This document shows positions 42,360 through 52,172 of a stretch of 64,000 bases of DNA, piece by piece. This DNA is from Salisaeta longa DSM 21114 (GTDB lineage Bacteria > Bacteroidota > Rhodothermia > Rhodothermales > Salinibacteraceae), in the NCBI RefSeq assembly GCF_000419585.1, contig NZ_ATTH01000001.1:1634005-1698004 (forward strand), written 5' to 3'. Each line of letters begins with the position of its first letter. Within the stretch, counting starts at the first letter, position 1. The translations under genes and the position numbers were made by a program. A model generated the notes under the pieces. The model was given only the letters and a program-made list of their open reading frames with translations, did no database searches and was not told the DNA's origin.

Positions 42360-44588
42360 ATGGCCGAGCGCTATCTCGTAAGTGCCCGCAAGTACCGCCC
42401 CCGCCAGTTCGACGAGCTGGTGGCGCAGGAGCACGTGGCGAGCACGCTCAAAAATGCGATCCGCCGCGACCGGCTCAGCCACGCCTATCTCTTTAGCGGA
42501 CCGCGCGGAGTGGGCAAAACCACCGCCGCGCGCATCCTGGCCAAGGCCATCAACTGCGAGACCCCGCGCGACGAACGCCCCGACAACGCCGAGCCGTGCT
42601 GCGCCTGTCCGTCGTGCAAGGCGTTTGAGGAGGGCCGCAGCCTGAACGTATTTGAGGTCGATGCCGCCTCCAACAACAAGGTCGACGACATCCGCGAGCT
42701 GCGTGAGAAGGTGCGCATCCCGCCGCAGGGGAGCAAAAAGAAAGTGTACATCCTCGACGAGGTGCACATGCTCTCCACCCAGGCCTTCAACGCGCTGCTG
42801 AAGACCCTGGAGGAGCCGCCGCCGCACGCGCTGTTCATCTTTGCCACCACCGAGCCGCACAAGGTGCTGCCCACCATCTTGTCGCGCTGCCAGCGGTTCG
42901 ACTTCCGCCGCATCCCCGTCGCAGACATTGTGGAGCGCCTCCAGGAAATCTGCACGGCCGAAGACATCACGGCCGATGATGAGTCGCTCATGCTCATCGC
43001 GCGCAAGGGGGAAGGCGCCCTCCGCGACGCCCTCTCCGCGTTCGATCAGGCCCTCTCGCTCTGTGGCACCACGCTCACGTACGAAGCGCTCGCGCAGGCG
43101 CTGGGCGTGGTCGACCGCGACCTCTACTTCAAGGCCACTACCCACGCGGCCGGGCAAGACAGCGCCGGAATGCTCCAGCTGGTGCAGCGCGTGGTGCACG
43201 AGGGCTACGACCTCCGCGAATTTCTCAATGGACTGGCCGAGCACCTGCGCCACCTGCTCGTGGTGGAAACGCTGGGCCCCGAAGCCCTTACCGAAGTCGC
43301 CGCGGGCGCCCGCAGCCGCTACGTCGCGGCCGCCGCCCCGTTTGGGGAAGCCGATCTGTTGCGCCTGCTCATGGTGGCCAGCGACGCCGAAGCCGACGTC
43401 AAGGGGAGCCCGCAGCCGCGCCTGAAGCTGGAGCTCGCCCTGCTGAAGATGGCGCACATGCAGCGCGCCGCCGACCTTGAGCGGGCCCTGGACGCGATCG
43501 ATGCCCTGGAAACGTTGGTAGACGAAGGAGAACTGCCCGATACGTGGACGGCCCCCGACCGCCCGTCAGCCTCCGACCCCACACAAGGAACAACCGGCGC
43601 TTCAACCGAATCGAGCGCTTCGAACTCCGACGCAGCATCGACGCCGCCCGCAACGTCCACCGAAAGCGCTCCGGATGCCGGAGACGCTTCGGACGTTGAC
43701 GAGGACACCGAGGCATCCCCCACCGACGATCCAATTCCGGGCCCCCCCACGCCGCACGCACCGGCCGACCCGTCCGCCGCACGTGATGATGAATCGGAGG
43801 CCGCACCGGCCGATCCCGACGATGAACCTGCGGATGCGCCGGCGCAGGATACGACGCCTGCGGCCGATGCAGACGCTTCTGACCCGAAGCCCGCGGAGGA
43901 CGAAACGCCCACCGCGGCGCCAGGCGACGAGGCTTCCTCGGGCGAGGACGGAACCGGCGCGGACGACGGAGCGGACGACGCCCCCAGCAACCGGCCTCCG
44001 TCGGACGACACCGCACCGCCTGCAGCAGGTTCCTCACCGTCCGATCGCAGCGACGACCTGTACAACGACCTCTTTAGCCAGCCCGCCCTCTCGCCCGACG
44101 ACGAGACTGCCGGCGAGGCGGCGAGCGGCGACGACGCCCCACGCGATGACGCAAGTTCCACAGCCACGGCGGTAGCTGAGCCCCCCGCCCCCACCGCGCG
44201 CTACGATGCGGACGCCCAGGCGCGCATCGAAAAGGAATGGCCACGCATCGTGCAGTCGGCCACGCAGGGGCACATTGCCGTTCGATCGGTGCTCAAAAAC
44301 GTAGCGCCCGGCGCACTCTCCAACGGCGTGCTGACGCTTACGGTGGAGGACGACCTGCAGCGGCGCACCGTCCGCGAGCAGCAGCAGGCCCTGTTGACCG
44401 CCATCGCCGAGGAAACGGATGTGGATGTGAAGCGGCTGAACCCGGAGGTGCACACCGCCCCCGCCGACACCTCGGCTGCCACGCCCGACGCGTTCCTCTC
44501 GCCCATCAAACGGCTCGAAAAATTGCGGCCCACGTACGACGCCCTCGACGCCCTCTTTGAAGGCTTCGACCTCGAATCGGCCTGGTAG
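42360..44588 (+). CDS. dnaX: DNA polymerase III gamma/tau subunit
   Basis: DnaX is the AAA+ motor of the sliding-clamp loader. The 742-aa protein has Walker A GPRGVGKTTAARIL (about 43-56), four zinc-binding cysteines (Cys63, then C-CACPSC near 76-82), Walker B ILDEVHMLS, and the SRC sensor LSRCQRFDF. A linker of about 200 residues (roughly 395-605) is almost only Asp, Glu, Ala, Pro, Ser and Thr. The C-terminal 130 residues form the tau-type tail that binds polymerase. I see no frameshift site for a short gamma form in the usual place. Confidence 0.94.
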   Translation: MAERYLVSARKYRPRQFDELVAQEHVASTLKNAIRRDRLSHAYLFSGPRGVGKTTAARILAKAINCETPRDERPDNAEPCCACPSCKAFEEGRSLNVFEVDAASNNKVDDIRELREKVRIPPQGSKKKVYILDEVHMLSTQAFNALLKTLEEPPPHALFIFATTEPHKVLPTILSRCQRFDFRRIPVADIVERLQEICTAEDITADDESLMLIARKGEGALRDALSAFDQALSLCGTTLTYEALAQALGVVDRDLYFKATTHAAGQDSAGMLQLVQRVVHEGYDLREFLNGLAEHLRHLLVVETLGPEALTEVAAGARSRYVAAAAPFGEADLLRLLMVASDAEADVKGSPQPRLKLELALLKMAHMQRAADLERALDAIDALETLVDEGELPDTWTAPDRPSASDPTQGTTGASTESSASNSDAASTPPATSTESAPDAGDASDVDEDTEASPTDDPIPGPPTPHAPADPSAARDDESEAAPADPDDEPADAPAQDTTPAADADASDPKPAEDETPTAAPGDEASSGEDGTGADDGADDAPSNRPPSDDTAPPAAGSSPSDRSDDLYNDLFSQPALSPDDETAGEAASGDDAPRDDASSTATAVAEPPAPTARYDADAQARIEKEWPRIVQSATQGHIAVRSVLKNVAPGALSNGVLTLTVEDDLQRRTVREQQQALLTAIAEETDVDVKRLNPEVHTAPADTSAATPDAFLSPIKRLEKLRPTYDALDALFEGFDLESAW

Positions 44589-44749
44589 CGCATGCCCGCC
44601 TCCGTTAACCCGCGCACCGCGGGCGGGCTGCCCCGTCAATGCCTAACGATGGGTTCACATCGTTTCGCCCGTGGGAGCGGATCGGCAGGAGCACTTCCTC
44701 GTACACTACCCGCTTGTACGCACACAATTTCTTAAGCCCTACCCCTTTT

Positions 44750-45088
44750 ATGTCCAACGGAATGGATATGTCGAAGATGTTTGGCCAAATGATGGACATG
44801 CAGAAAAAGATGTCCGAGGCCAAGGAATCGCTTGGTAAGAAAACGACCACCGCGGAAGCCGGCGGCGGCATGGTGAAGGTTACCGCCAACGGCAACCAGG
44901 AAGTCACGGCCATCGAGATTGACCCCGATGCCGTTGATCCTGACGATCTCGAACTGCTCGAAGACCTCATCATCGCGGGCGTGAACAAGGCGTTGGAAGA
45001 AGCCGGCGACCTCGCGCAGGAAGAGATGAAAAAGTCGATGGGCAACATGCTGCCGCCGGGCATGGACCTGAGCCAGCTGGGACTGTAG
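44750..45088 (+). CDS. YbaB/EbfC nucleoid-associated protein
   Basis: YbaB/EbfC proteins bind DNA as dimers and sit by convention between dnaX and recR, as here. The 112-aa protein has a Met-rich helix start (MSKMFGQMMDMQKKMSEAKE), the core GGGMVKVTANGNQEVTAIEIDPDAV (about 37-61) and a helical end. The start at 44750 was chosen because the helix begins right after it. The order dnaX-ybaB-recR suggests one transcript. Confidence 0.92.
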   Translation: MSNGMDMSKMFGQMMDMQKKMSEAKESLGKKTTTAEAGGGMVKVTANGNQEVTAIEIDPDAVDPDDLELLEDLIIAGVNKALEEAGDLAQEEMKKSMGNMLPPGMDLSQLGL

Positions 45089-45174
45089 ACCGAACCGCGT
45101 TGTGATGGTGTAGGCGCCCCGTCGCGTGTCGCTTCGGGGCCGCTGCGCCGGTATTGCTGATAAGTGGGTGCACT

Positions 45175-45822
45175 ATGCAATTTACATCGGAGTCTGTGGA
45201 AGCGCTGGTGGAGCAATTCACCAAGCTCCCCACCATTGGGCAAAAAACGGCACGCCGCCTGGCCAACTACGTGCTCAAGATGCCCGACGATGAGGTGGCG
45301 GCGATTGCGCAGGCCCTGCTCGACGTAAAAGAGCGCGTACAGCGGTGTTCAAGGTGCTACGTGGTTGCGGACGCCGATCCGTGCCCCATCTGCCAGTCGG
45401 AAGAACGCGACCGTACCACGATTTGCGTTGTGGAAGAGTCGAGCGACCTGCTGGCCATTGAGCGCACCGGCGAATATCGCGGGCTGTACCACGTGCTTGG
45501 GGGCGTCATCTCGCCGCTCGACGGCATAGGCCCCGACGACCTGCGCATCCGCGAGCTGGCGCAACGCCTCGATCCGTCGTTTGGCAACGGCACGGCCGAA
45601 GAAGAAGCCCCCGCACCGGAAGACCTCGCCATTCAAGAGCTCATTTTGGCGGTGAACCCCAACGTGGAGGGCGACACCACGGCCTACTACATCACGCAAC
45701 TGCTGGAATCGTTTGACGTCCGCATAACGCGCATTGCCCGCGGCCTGCCCATTGGAGGCGACTTAGAGTACGCCGATGAAGCCACCCTCTCGCGGGCGCT
45801 CGAAGGACGCGGCCACGTCTAA
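45175..45822 (+). CDS. recR: Recombination mediator RecR
   Basis: RecR works with RecF and RecO to load RecA on gapped DNA. The 215-aa protein has the helix-hairpin-helix [17 protein letters not shown] (about 17-33), a C4 zinc finger in [17 protein letters not shown] (about 57-73), and a Toprim domain with [12 protein letters not shown] and YYITQLL. One insertion, [12 protein letters not shown] (about 137-150), lies in the Toprim domain where most RecR proteins have no linker. The ATG at 45175 is preferred to one 21 bases upstream. Confidence 0.94.
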   Translation: MQFTSESVEALVEQFTKLPTIGQKTARRLANYVLKMPDDEVAAIAQALLDVKERVQRCSRCYVVADADPCPICQSEERDRTTICVVEESSDLLAIERTGEYRGLYHVLGGVISPLDGIGPDDLRIRELAQRLDPSFGNGTAEEEAPAPEDLAIQELILAVNPNVEGDTTAYYITQLLESFDVRITRIARGLPIGGDLEYADEATLSRALEGRGHV

Positions 45823-45874
45823 GGGCGGTGCTGCGTTCCCCACGTGTTCCTCTCCCCTTCGGAACTGCAACGGT

Positions 45875-47071
45875 ATGAAAATTACAGTCATCGGCGCCGG
45901 CTCCATCGGCGCAGCCGTCACCCGTCACCTGTGCGCGCACACCGATGACGTCTCGCAGGTGCAGGTGTGCGATACGCATGCCAGCTCGCTGCAAAAGCTG
46001 CACGACCAGACCGACGCGCCGGTGCTGCGGTCGTTTCAGGCCGACGCGCGCGACACCAACGTGATCGACCAGATTATTCGGGGCAGCGACTGCGTGATTA
46101 GCTGCGTGCCGCCTGAGCTAAACCCCGAGCTCGCCGAGCTCTGCGTGCACCTTGGCATCAACTTTTGCGACCTGGGCGGCAACGACCAGATTGTGAACCG
46201 CGAGCTGGCTCTCGACGAGCAGGCCCGCGAAAAGTCGATATGGGTGGTGCCCAACTGCGGCCTCGCGCCGGGGCTCATCAACGTGTTGTGCATGCGCGGG
46301 CTGGCGCAGTTCGACACCCCGCAGGCCGCGCACTTGCGCGTGGGCGACGTGCCCCTGGAGCCGCAGCCCCCGTTCAACTTCCGCATCTCGTGGTCGGCAC
46401 AGCGCATCCTCGACGACTACACCAATCCTGCGCAGCACCTCCGAGGCGGCACGCTCACCACCGTCGACGCCCTCTCGGGCGCCGAAGACATCACGTTCGA
46501 TCCGCCGTTTGAAGGGATGCAGGCCTTTTGCACGCAGGGCGGCCTCTCCACGCTGGCCGAGTCGTTGGCCGGCACCATCGAAACGTTTGATCACAAGACG
46601 ATCCGCTGGCCCGGACACCTCTCGCAGATGCAGTTTGTGCTGGGCCTGGGCCTTGCCGAAGATCGCAAGATTGGCGTCCAAACGCATCTCACGTACCGCG
46701 ATGTGCTGGTGCGCAAGATGCGCGATCGGCTGGGGGGCGTGTACAAAGACGCCGTGCTCTTGCGCGTGGTGCTCCACGGCGAAAAGGACGGCGCCCCGCA
46801 CACGCTGGTCTACGAGATGGCTGAGCGCTTCAACGACGACACCCACGAGACGGCCATGATGCGCAGCACAGCCATTCCGGCCATTGCCTCAGCGCTCCTC
46901 ATCGCAAGGCGCGACGGGGCCGTTACGGGCGGGGGGGCTGGCGTCCTTGAAGATGTGGTACCCCTCGATGCGTTCTACGACATGGTGTGCGAGCAGGGGC
47001 TGGGCATCACCGAGCGCTGGCACGAGGGCTTTGTTGACGTGGCCACGGCCCGCCCGATGGAGCAAGCCTAA
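45875..47071 (+). CDS. Saccharopine dehydrogenase-like oxidoreductase
   Basis: The 398-aa protein belongs to the saccharopine dehydrogenase (NADP-binding) superfamily: MKITVIGAGSIGAAVTRHL at the start, CVISCVPPELN and LGGNDQIVN in the dinucleotide-binding half, then PNCGLAPGLINVL (about 126-138) and a C-terminal beta-rich catalytic half. Relatives act in lysine or polyamine metabolism (carboxynorspermidine dehydrogenase) or as L-amino-acid dehydrogenases; which applies here cannot be read. It follows recR by 52 bases. Confidence 0.78.
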   Translation: MKITVIGAGSIGAAVTRHLCAHTDDVSQVQVCDTHASSLQKLHDQTDAPVLRSFQADARDTNVIDQIIRGSDCVISCVPPELNPELAELCVHLGINFCDLGGNDQIVNRELALDEQAREKSIWVVPNCGLAPGLINVLCMRGLAQFDTPQAAHLRVGDVPLEPQPPFNFRISWSAQRILDDYTNPAQHLRGGTLTTVDALSGAEDITFDPPFEGMQAFCTQGGLSTLAESLAGTIETFDHKTIRWPGHLSQMQFVLGLGLAEDRKIGVQTHLTYRDVLVRKMRDRLGGVYKDAVLLRVVLHGEKDGAPHTLVYEMAERFNDDTHETAMMRSTAIPAIASALLIARRDGAVTGGGAGVLEDVVPLDAFYDMVCEQGLGITERWHEGFVDVATARPMEQA

Positions 47072-47093
47072 GCGCTCGACCGAGCCGGGCGGC

Positions 47094-48005
47094 TTACATG
47101 GGCGGCAGCGGCCGCCGATCGGGCGATGCGCTGTGCGGGTTGGCGCCGTGCACGGTGTAGGTGGGGTAAGCGATGGCAATGTTGGGGTGCGTCTCGAAGC
47201 GTTCCAGCAGCTCGATGGTTAGGCCATGCCGCAGGTTGCGACGGCCGCGCGTGTGTGTGAGGTGGCGCAGGGTGAGCCGCACGCCATGGTCGACCATGTC
47301 GACATACACGTACGGCGTAAGCACGCGGTAGCGCACCAGGTAGTCCCGCGTTACGGCCTGCAGCTGCTCGCGCGCCTCGCGCGTCACATCAGGCAGCAAC
47401 TCCTCGGCCACTTCTTCGACGATGCCGCGCGCCGCGCGCCAATCGCTCTGAAACGTAACCACGACGCTCACCTCATTCCAGATGAAGTCGAACCCGTCCG
47501 TGTAATTCTTAACGGCGTGCACAAAGAGCCAGCTGTTCGGAATGTGCACGATGCGGCCCGTGCTTTGGTCGGCCGCGACCCACTCGCCCACCTCCATGAC
47601 CGCCGTTTGGAGCGGCCCGATGTCGACAACGTCGCCGCGCACGCCGTTCACCTCGATGCGGTCGCCGTGCGCAAAGGGCACGTGCCACGACAGCCGCACG
47701 CCGCCCACAAGGCTCAGCAGTACGTCGCGCAGCGCAACGGCCAGCCCCGCACCAATGATGGTGAGGAGGGTAAACACGCCGCTTGCGCTGGGGGACCACA
47801 AGGCAATGGTGAAGACAGCAGCCAGCAGCACCGTGCCCCGCCGCACCCATTTGGCGGCCTGGTAGCGGTGCGTCGCGTCGTGCACGTAGCGCTTAATGAG
47901 CCGATGGCCCAGGCGGATGAGTCCGTAGGCCGCCCCCAGCACAGCAGCGGTAACCACCAGCCGGTAGATGAGCGTAGCATTGAGCGGCAGGGTGGAGAGG
48001 TCCAT
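47094..48005 (-). CDS. MscS-family mechanosensitive channel
   Basis: The 303-aa protein opens under membrane tension and relieves osmotic shock. It has membrane segments at about 10-32, 55-70 and 72-94, with the pore-lining TM3 pattern GAGLAVALRDVLLSLVGG, followed by the beta domain motif PFAHGDRIEVNGVRGDVVDIG (about 110-130) and VHIPNSWL. The C-terminal half is larger than in the shortest MscS. A Pro/Ser-rich tail closes it. Together with the betaine-type importer it points to osmotic stress. Confidence 0.88.
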   Translation of the reverse strand: MDLSTLPLNATLIYRLVVTAAVLGAAYGLIRLGHRLIKRYVHDATHRYQAAKWVRRGTVLLAAVFTIALWSPSASGVFTLLTIIGAGLAVALRDVLLSLVGGVRLSWHVPFAHGDRIEVNGVRGDVVDIGPLQTAVMEVGEWVAADQSTGRIVHIPNSWLFVHAVKNYTDGFDFIWNEVSVVVTFQSDWRAARGIVEEVAEELLPDVTREAREQLQAVTRDYLVRYRVLTPYVYVDMVDHGVRLTLRHLTHTRGRRNLRHGLTIELLERFETHPNIAIAYPTYTVHGANPHSASPDRRPLPPM

Positions 48006-48361
48006 GGCCTAAGAGACGTCGGAAGCAGCACGCTGCCCTGAAGGAAAGCGGGCGGCGGGAGAGATGCAACTGCTGGCGTGCGGATATTCTGCACGGGCAA
48101 TTACTCGTGTACGCACGGCCTGGATGACCGCCCCACGGTAGCAAAAGAGACGGTGGCGCAGCGCAAGCATGACACCGCAATGCGCCCAACCTCCGTCACT
48201 CGTTGGGTAGGAACGACCGTGTACGCCCCTGCGCCATCGTGTAGGTTATGCGACGATGAAACAACCGAGGTTGGTTGTCCTCACGCATGTTCTCGTTGCC
48301 TCATGGGCCTACCGGCAGGCTGCAAGGCTTTTCTACCTACTAAGCGTGCACACCTGTTCGT
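48006..48361. other. Regulatory intergenic region before the response regulator
   Basis: These 356 bases separate the divergent mscS and response regulator genes. I see no gene here. No good TAnnTTTG box could be assigned. A short inverted repeat, gcct-accggc-aggc, lies near 48310. Confidence 0.4.
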
Positions 48362-49090
48362 ATGAACGCACCGTCTCAACATCCACACGACTTTAGTGCT
48401 TCGACGCCTGATGAGCGCGTTCGCGTCTTTATCGTGGACGACCACCCCGCCATTCGCGAAGCACTCGCCTCCACCATCACTCGCACCCTTAACTTCCGCC
48501 TGATCGGAGAGGCCGGATCTGCGCAGACCGCGCTGGAGCTCCTGCGGCGACGCCCCCCCGACGTGGTCATCGTCGACCTCTCGCTGTCGGACGGCCACGG
48601 CTTTGACCTTATCGAGACGCTCCGCAACGAGATGCCCGACGTGCAAGCGCTCGTCTTTTCGATGTACGACGAGACGGTGTACGCCGAACGCGCCATCCGA
48701 GCCGGCGCCGCCGGATACGTGATGAAGAATGCCCCCACGCAGGATGTCATTCAGGCCATCGAGACGGTGATGCAGGGCGAGGTGTACCTGAGCCGCCGCA
48801 TGTCGTCGCGCATCCTCAACAAGGTGATCCATCAAAAGGATTACACCTTAGGGGCCGCCACCGAGCGCCTGACCGACCGCGAAATGACCGTTTTCCAGAT
48901 GTTGGGTGCCGGGCATAACGTCACCGACATCGCAGACCAGCTGGACTTGAGCCGCAAAACGATTGAGACCTATCGCCGACGGGCCAAGGAAAAACTGGGT
49001 TTCGATACCGTCTCCGAGCTGCTGCAGTATGCGGTGCAATGGACGTACGGCCGCGAGGCATCGTCTTCCTCAACCGAGACACATCCGTGA
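48362..49090 (+). CDS. NarL/FixJ-type response regulator
   Basis: The 242-aa protein has a receiver domain, with the acidic pair Asp26-Asp27 (FIVDDHP), phosphoacceptor Asp72 (VVIVDLSLSDG) and the usual Lys in YVMKNA, and a LuxR-type HTH at about 170-228 (LTDREMTVFQMLGAG, SRKTIETYRRRAKEKLGF). No sensor kinase is beside it, so it is an orphan. Its place directly before the exopolysaccharide genes makes it a likely regulator of them (inference). Confidence 0.9.
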   Translation: MNAPSQHPHDFSASTPDERVRVFIVDDHPAIREALASTITRTLNFRLIGEAGSAQTALELLRRRPPDVVIVDLSLSDGHGFDLIETLRNEMPDVQALVFSMYDETVYAERAIRAGAAGYVMKNAPTQDVIQAIETVMQGEVYLSRRMSSRILNKVIHQKDYTLGAATERLTDREMTVFQMLGAGHNVTDIADQLDLSRKTIETYRRRAKEKLGFDTVSELLQYAVQWTYGREASSSSTETHP

Positions 49091-49187
49091 GCGGCCCATT
49101 GGCGCGCTCCGTGGTTCGCGGCGCGCGCCTGGCCACCGCCCGGCGCGCCGCCCGCGGACGGTGGACCGCAACGATAGGTCGGTATGC

Positions 49188-49195
49188 TACTTTTG
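49188..49195 (+). promoter_or_regulatory. Possible -7 box of the exopolysaccharide operon
   Basis: TACTTTTG matches TAnnTTTG exactly and lies about 160 bases before the first glycosyltransferase gene. No TTG is at the expected distance upstream, so activator dependence is possible. Confidence 0.4.
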
Positions 49196-49354
49196 GCGCA
49201 TCCCGTCTCCAACTCTGGTAGGGCCTGCACGCACAGGACGGGTGAAAAGGCGCGGTGGGGATGCGCTGCAACCGCACCATGCCTCCTAGGGATGCGCCGT
49301 ATGCTATGGATCAACTGCCGCACGCCTCCTCCTGAACGTTTTGTTGGTGCTTCT

Positions 49355-50581
49355 ATGCCTTCATCGTCAACATCGCTTACCGCCTCTCATCCGGATGTGG
49401 CCGCCTGGCTGACCGGGGGCGATGGCCAATCGGGACTTCCAGCCATGGGATTCGTCCACGATTGGCTGCCTGTGTACGCAGGGGCTGAGCGGGTACTGGA
49501 GCAGATGCTTGTGTCGTTCCCATCGGCCGAGCTGTACAGCCTCATCGACTTTCTCCCCCCCGATCAGCGCGACTTCCTGCAAGGGAAGTCGGTACACACC
49601 TCGTTCGTTCAACACCTTCCCTTTGCTCGCTCAAAATACCGCTACTACCTTCCGCTGGCCCCGCTGGCCATTGAGCAGTTCGATCTGCGCGCGCACGACG
49701 TCATTGTGTCCTCCAGCTATGCAGTCGCCAAAGGCATCCTCACGCAGTCCGATCAGCTGCATATCAGCTATGTGCATAGCCCCATGCGCTACGCCTGGGA
49801 CCTGCACCACGATTACCTGAAGCAAAACAACCTGACGAGCGGACTACGGGGCTGGGTGGCGCGTGCGCTGCTTCACTACATGCGCCTCTTCGATGCCTGT
49901 AGCGCCCCGCGGGTGGATCTTTTTGTGGCGAACTCGCAACACGTAGCACGGCGCATCTGGAAAACGTACCGGCGCCGGGCCCCCGTGCTGTATCCGCCGG
50001 TGGATGTGGATGCTTTCTCGCTGCAAACCGACAAGGATGAGTACTACCTCACCCTCTCGCGGCTCGTCCCCTACAAGCGCATCGACCTCATCGTGGAGGC
50101 ATTTGCCGCGATGCCCGAGAAAGAGCTGATCGTCATCGGCGACGGCCCCGAGGCCCAGCAACTGCGCCAGCTGGCAGGGCCCAATGTATCGTTCTTGGGC
50201 TACCAGCCCAACGAAGCCGTGCAGTACTACATGCAGCACGCCCGCGCGTTTGTGTTTGCCGCCGAAGAAGACTTTGGCATCGTGCCGGTGGAGGCTCAAG
50301 CCTGCGGCACCCCCGTCATTGCCTACGGACGCGGCGGCGCCCGCGAAACGGTTGTGCCCGGCGAAACCGGCGTGTGGTTCGATCGCCAGACGACCGAAGC
50401 CCTGTGCGAGGCCGTCCGCACGTTCGAGAAGCGCCGCGCGTCGTTTGTCCCCGAGCGCATTCGTGCGCACGCCGAGCAGTTCTCCGTTCCTCGCTTTCGG
50501 CAGGCGTTCCATCAACTGGTGAGCGACACGCATGCCGCGTTTAACGACGACCCCTTCACGCTTGAGGATCACCTAACGTAG
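49355..50581 (+). CDS. GT4-family glycosyltransferase
   Basis: The 408-aa enzyme transfers a sugar from a nucleotide sugar with retention of configuration, probably onto the lipid-linked repeat unit. The GT-B fold shows MGFVHDWLPVYAGAERVLEQM near residue 31 (given as FVHDWLPVYAGAE), YVHSPMRYAWDL, YLTLSRLVPYKRIDLIVEAF, GDGPEAQQL and the E-x7-E motif in AEEDFGIVPVEAQACGTPVIA. The ATG at 49355 is the first reasonable one; a start at 49446 is possible. It opens the exopolysaccharide locus. Confidence 0.88.
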   Translation: MPSSSTSLTASHPDVAAWLTGGDGQSGLPAMGFVHDWLPVYAGAERVLEQMLVSFPSAELYSLIDFLPPDQRDFLQGKSVHTSFVQHLPFARSKYRYYLPLAPLAIEQFDLRAHDVIVSSSYAVAKGILTQSDQLHISYVHSPMRYAWDLHHDYLKQNNLTSGLRGWVARALLHYMRLFDACSAPRVDLFVANSQHVARRIWKTYRRRAPVLYPPVDVDAFSLQTDKDEYYLTLSRLVPYKRIDLIVEAFAAMPEKELIVIGDGPEAQQLRQLAGPNVSFLGYQPNEAVQYYMQHARAFVFAAEEDFGIVPVEAQACGTPVIAYGRGGARETVVPGETGVWFDRQTTEALCEAVRTFEKRRASFVPERIRAHAEQFSVPRFRQAFHQLVSDTHAAFNDDPFTLEDHLT

Positions 50582-50609
50582 CGCCGCTCTCCCCTTACGT
50601 TTTGTTCTC

Positions 50610-52115
50610 ATGATGCCCTCCGTATCTGTATCACCTACAGCGCCCTTTGCCCCGAAGGGTCTTACCAACCGCAGCCACCCGGTACCGGTGTTGGCAGAAA
50701 CCGCCCATCGCTCCGCCGCCTCAAGGGCCACGGTGCAGGTGCCGTGGGCGCCGCGCTACCTCGTAGCCGCGCTCATGGCAACCGCCGATCTGTTGGTGCT
50801 GAGCATGCTCGCCCTGGGCGTGCGGGCGGCCTTCCAGGTTCCCGGACCATCGCTGGTGGTGGCCACGGTGGCCCTGCTCGTGTTGATCGGCCTGAATGGC
50901 CTCTACCAGCAAGCGGCCCAGCACCCGGTGCACGTCATGCAACGCATGGCCATGCTCACCCTCGTGCTCTCGGTGGTTGCTGCCCTCTCCGTAGGACTCG
51001 CCACCGGGTCTACCGAACAGGCCCTGGAGCTGATGGTCTGGGGCCTGATGGCAACCCTCGTGCTTCCATTCACGCACGGCCTGGTGCGCATCCTGTTGGC
51101 CCAACAGTCGTGGTGGGGCATTCCGGCGGTCATCATCAACCGGAGCCAGTCGGCGCCCGCGGTGCTCGACACGCTGCGCCGGTGGCCCGAGCTGGGCATT
51201 CGGCCGGTAGCGCTGGTGGGCGACGCCCTGCCCGACGACGCGTCGGCGGCCGCCTCGGTGCCCTATGGCGGTGCCGAGGCCGAGGCGCTGCACCTGGCCA
51301 CCACCCACAAGATTCCGTACGTGGTGGTGGCGCTGCCCCACGTGCAGGCCGTCGACCGGGCCCGCCTCATCGAACGCTACAGCCGCTTCTTTGACAAGGT
51401 CTTTATCGTACCCGTGGCCGGCGAAGGGCCCGCGCTTTGGACGACCGGCGCAACGGCCGATGGGCTGATGGGCGTTGGCATCCGGCGCTACGCGCTGCGC
51501 CCCCTCGCGCGCGCCGCGAAGCGAACCGTTGACGTGGTAGGGAGCGCCATTCTGCTGGTCCTGCTTGCGCCAATTGTTGCATTGGTGGCGCTCCTAATCA
51601 AGCGCGACGATCCGGGGCCCGTGTTTTATCGTCAGCATCGCATGGGACGCGACGGTCGGTGCTTCTCCGTGCTCAAGTTTCGCACCATGTACACCAACGC
51701 CGATGCCATGCTGCGCGAGGTCTTGCTCCGCGACGATGCCCTGCGCGCGGAGTACCAACGGTTCCATAAGCTCCAAAACGACCCCCGCGTAACGCCCATT
51801 GGCCGCGTGCTGCGGCGCTACAGCCTCGACGAGCTGCCGCAGCTTTGGAACGTATTGCGCGGCGACATGAGCCTCGTGGGCCCGCGCGCCTACATGCCTG
51901 GCGAGTTGCACGAGATGCAAGGCCTCGCGCGCTGCGTCTTGCAAACGCCGCCCGGCATCACCGGCCTCTGGCAGGTGTCCGGCCGCAATCACCTGAGCTT
52001 TGAAGCCCGCGTGCACCTCGACGTGCACTACATTCAGCACTGGTCGCCCTGGCTCGACCTATACCTGCTGGCCCGCACCGCGCCGGTTGTGCTGCGTGGC
52101 GACGGCGCCTGCTAG
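50610..52115 (+). CDS. Polyprenyl-phosphate sugar-1-phosphate transferase (WbaP/WcaJ type)
   Basis: This integral membrane enzyme attaches the first sugar phosphate to undecaprenyl phosphate and so starts the repeat unit. The 501-aa protein has four or five N-terminal membrane segments (from about 48), a Rossmann-like central part, then a hairpin segment (about 310-330) and the catalytic domain: DDPGPVFYRQHRMGRDGR (about 331-348), VLKFRTMYTNAD, SLDELPQLWNVLRGDMSLVGPR, and TPPGITGLWQVSGR. The family transfers glucose-1-P or galactose-1-P. Confidence 0.93.
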   Translation: MMPSVSVSPTAPFAPKGLTNRSHPVPVLAETAHRSAASRATVQVPWAPRYLVAALMATADLLVLSMLALGVRAAFQVPGPSLVVATVALLVLIGLNGLYQQAAQHPVHVMQRMAMLTLVLSVVAALSVGLATGSTEQALELMVWGLMATLVLPFTHGLVRILLAQQSWWGIPAVIINRSQSAPAVLDTLRRWPELGIRPVALVGDALPDDASAAASVPYGGAEAEALHLATTHKIPYVVVALPHVQAVDRARLIERYSRFFDKVFIVPVAGEGPALWTTGATADGLMGVGIRRYALRPLARAAKRTVDVVGSAILLVLLAPIVALVALLIKRDDPGPVFYRQHRMGRDGRCFSVLKFRTMYTNADAMLREVLLRDDALRAEYQRFHKLQNDPRVTPIGRVLRRYSLDELPQLWNVLRGDMSLVGPRAYMPGELHEMQGLARCVLQTPPGITGLWQVSGRNHLSFEARVHLDVHYIQHWSPWLDLYLLARTAPVVLRGDGAC

Positions 52116-52172
52116 GCTGCTACGCCCCTTTGCGCCCCACTCACGAACCCCTTCGGTTCACCCCGTATCGCA

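Noticed and set aside
42734-42745. A-run in dnaX (gcaaaaagaaag) as a programmed frameshift site for a short gamma form
   Set aside because: It lies near residue 125 in the conserved AAA+ core, just before Walker B, far from the position where known gamma-forming slips occur, and it is not followed by a stop in a suitable place that would leave a functional motor.
48078-48365. A 95-codon open frame before the response regulator
   Set aside because: It runs into the start of the response regulator in another frame and its translation (many Cys and His) looks random.
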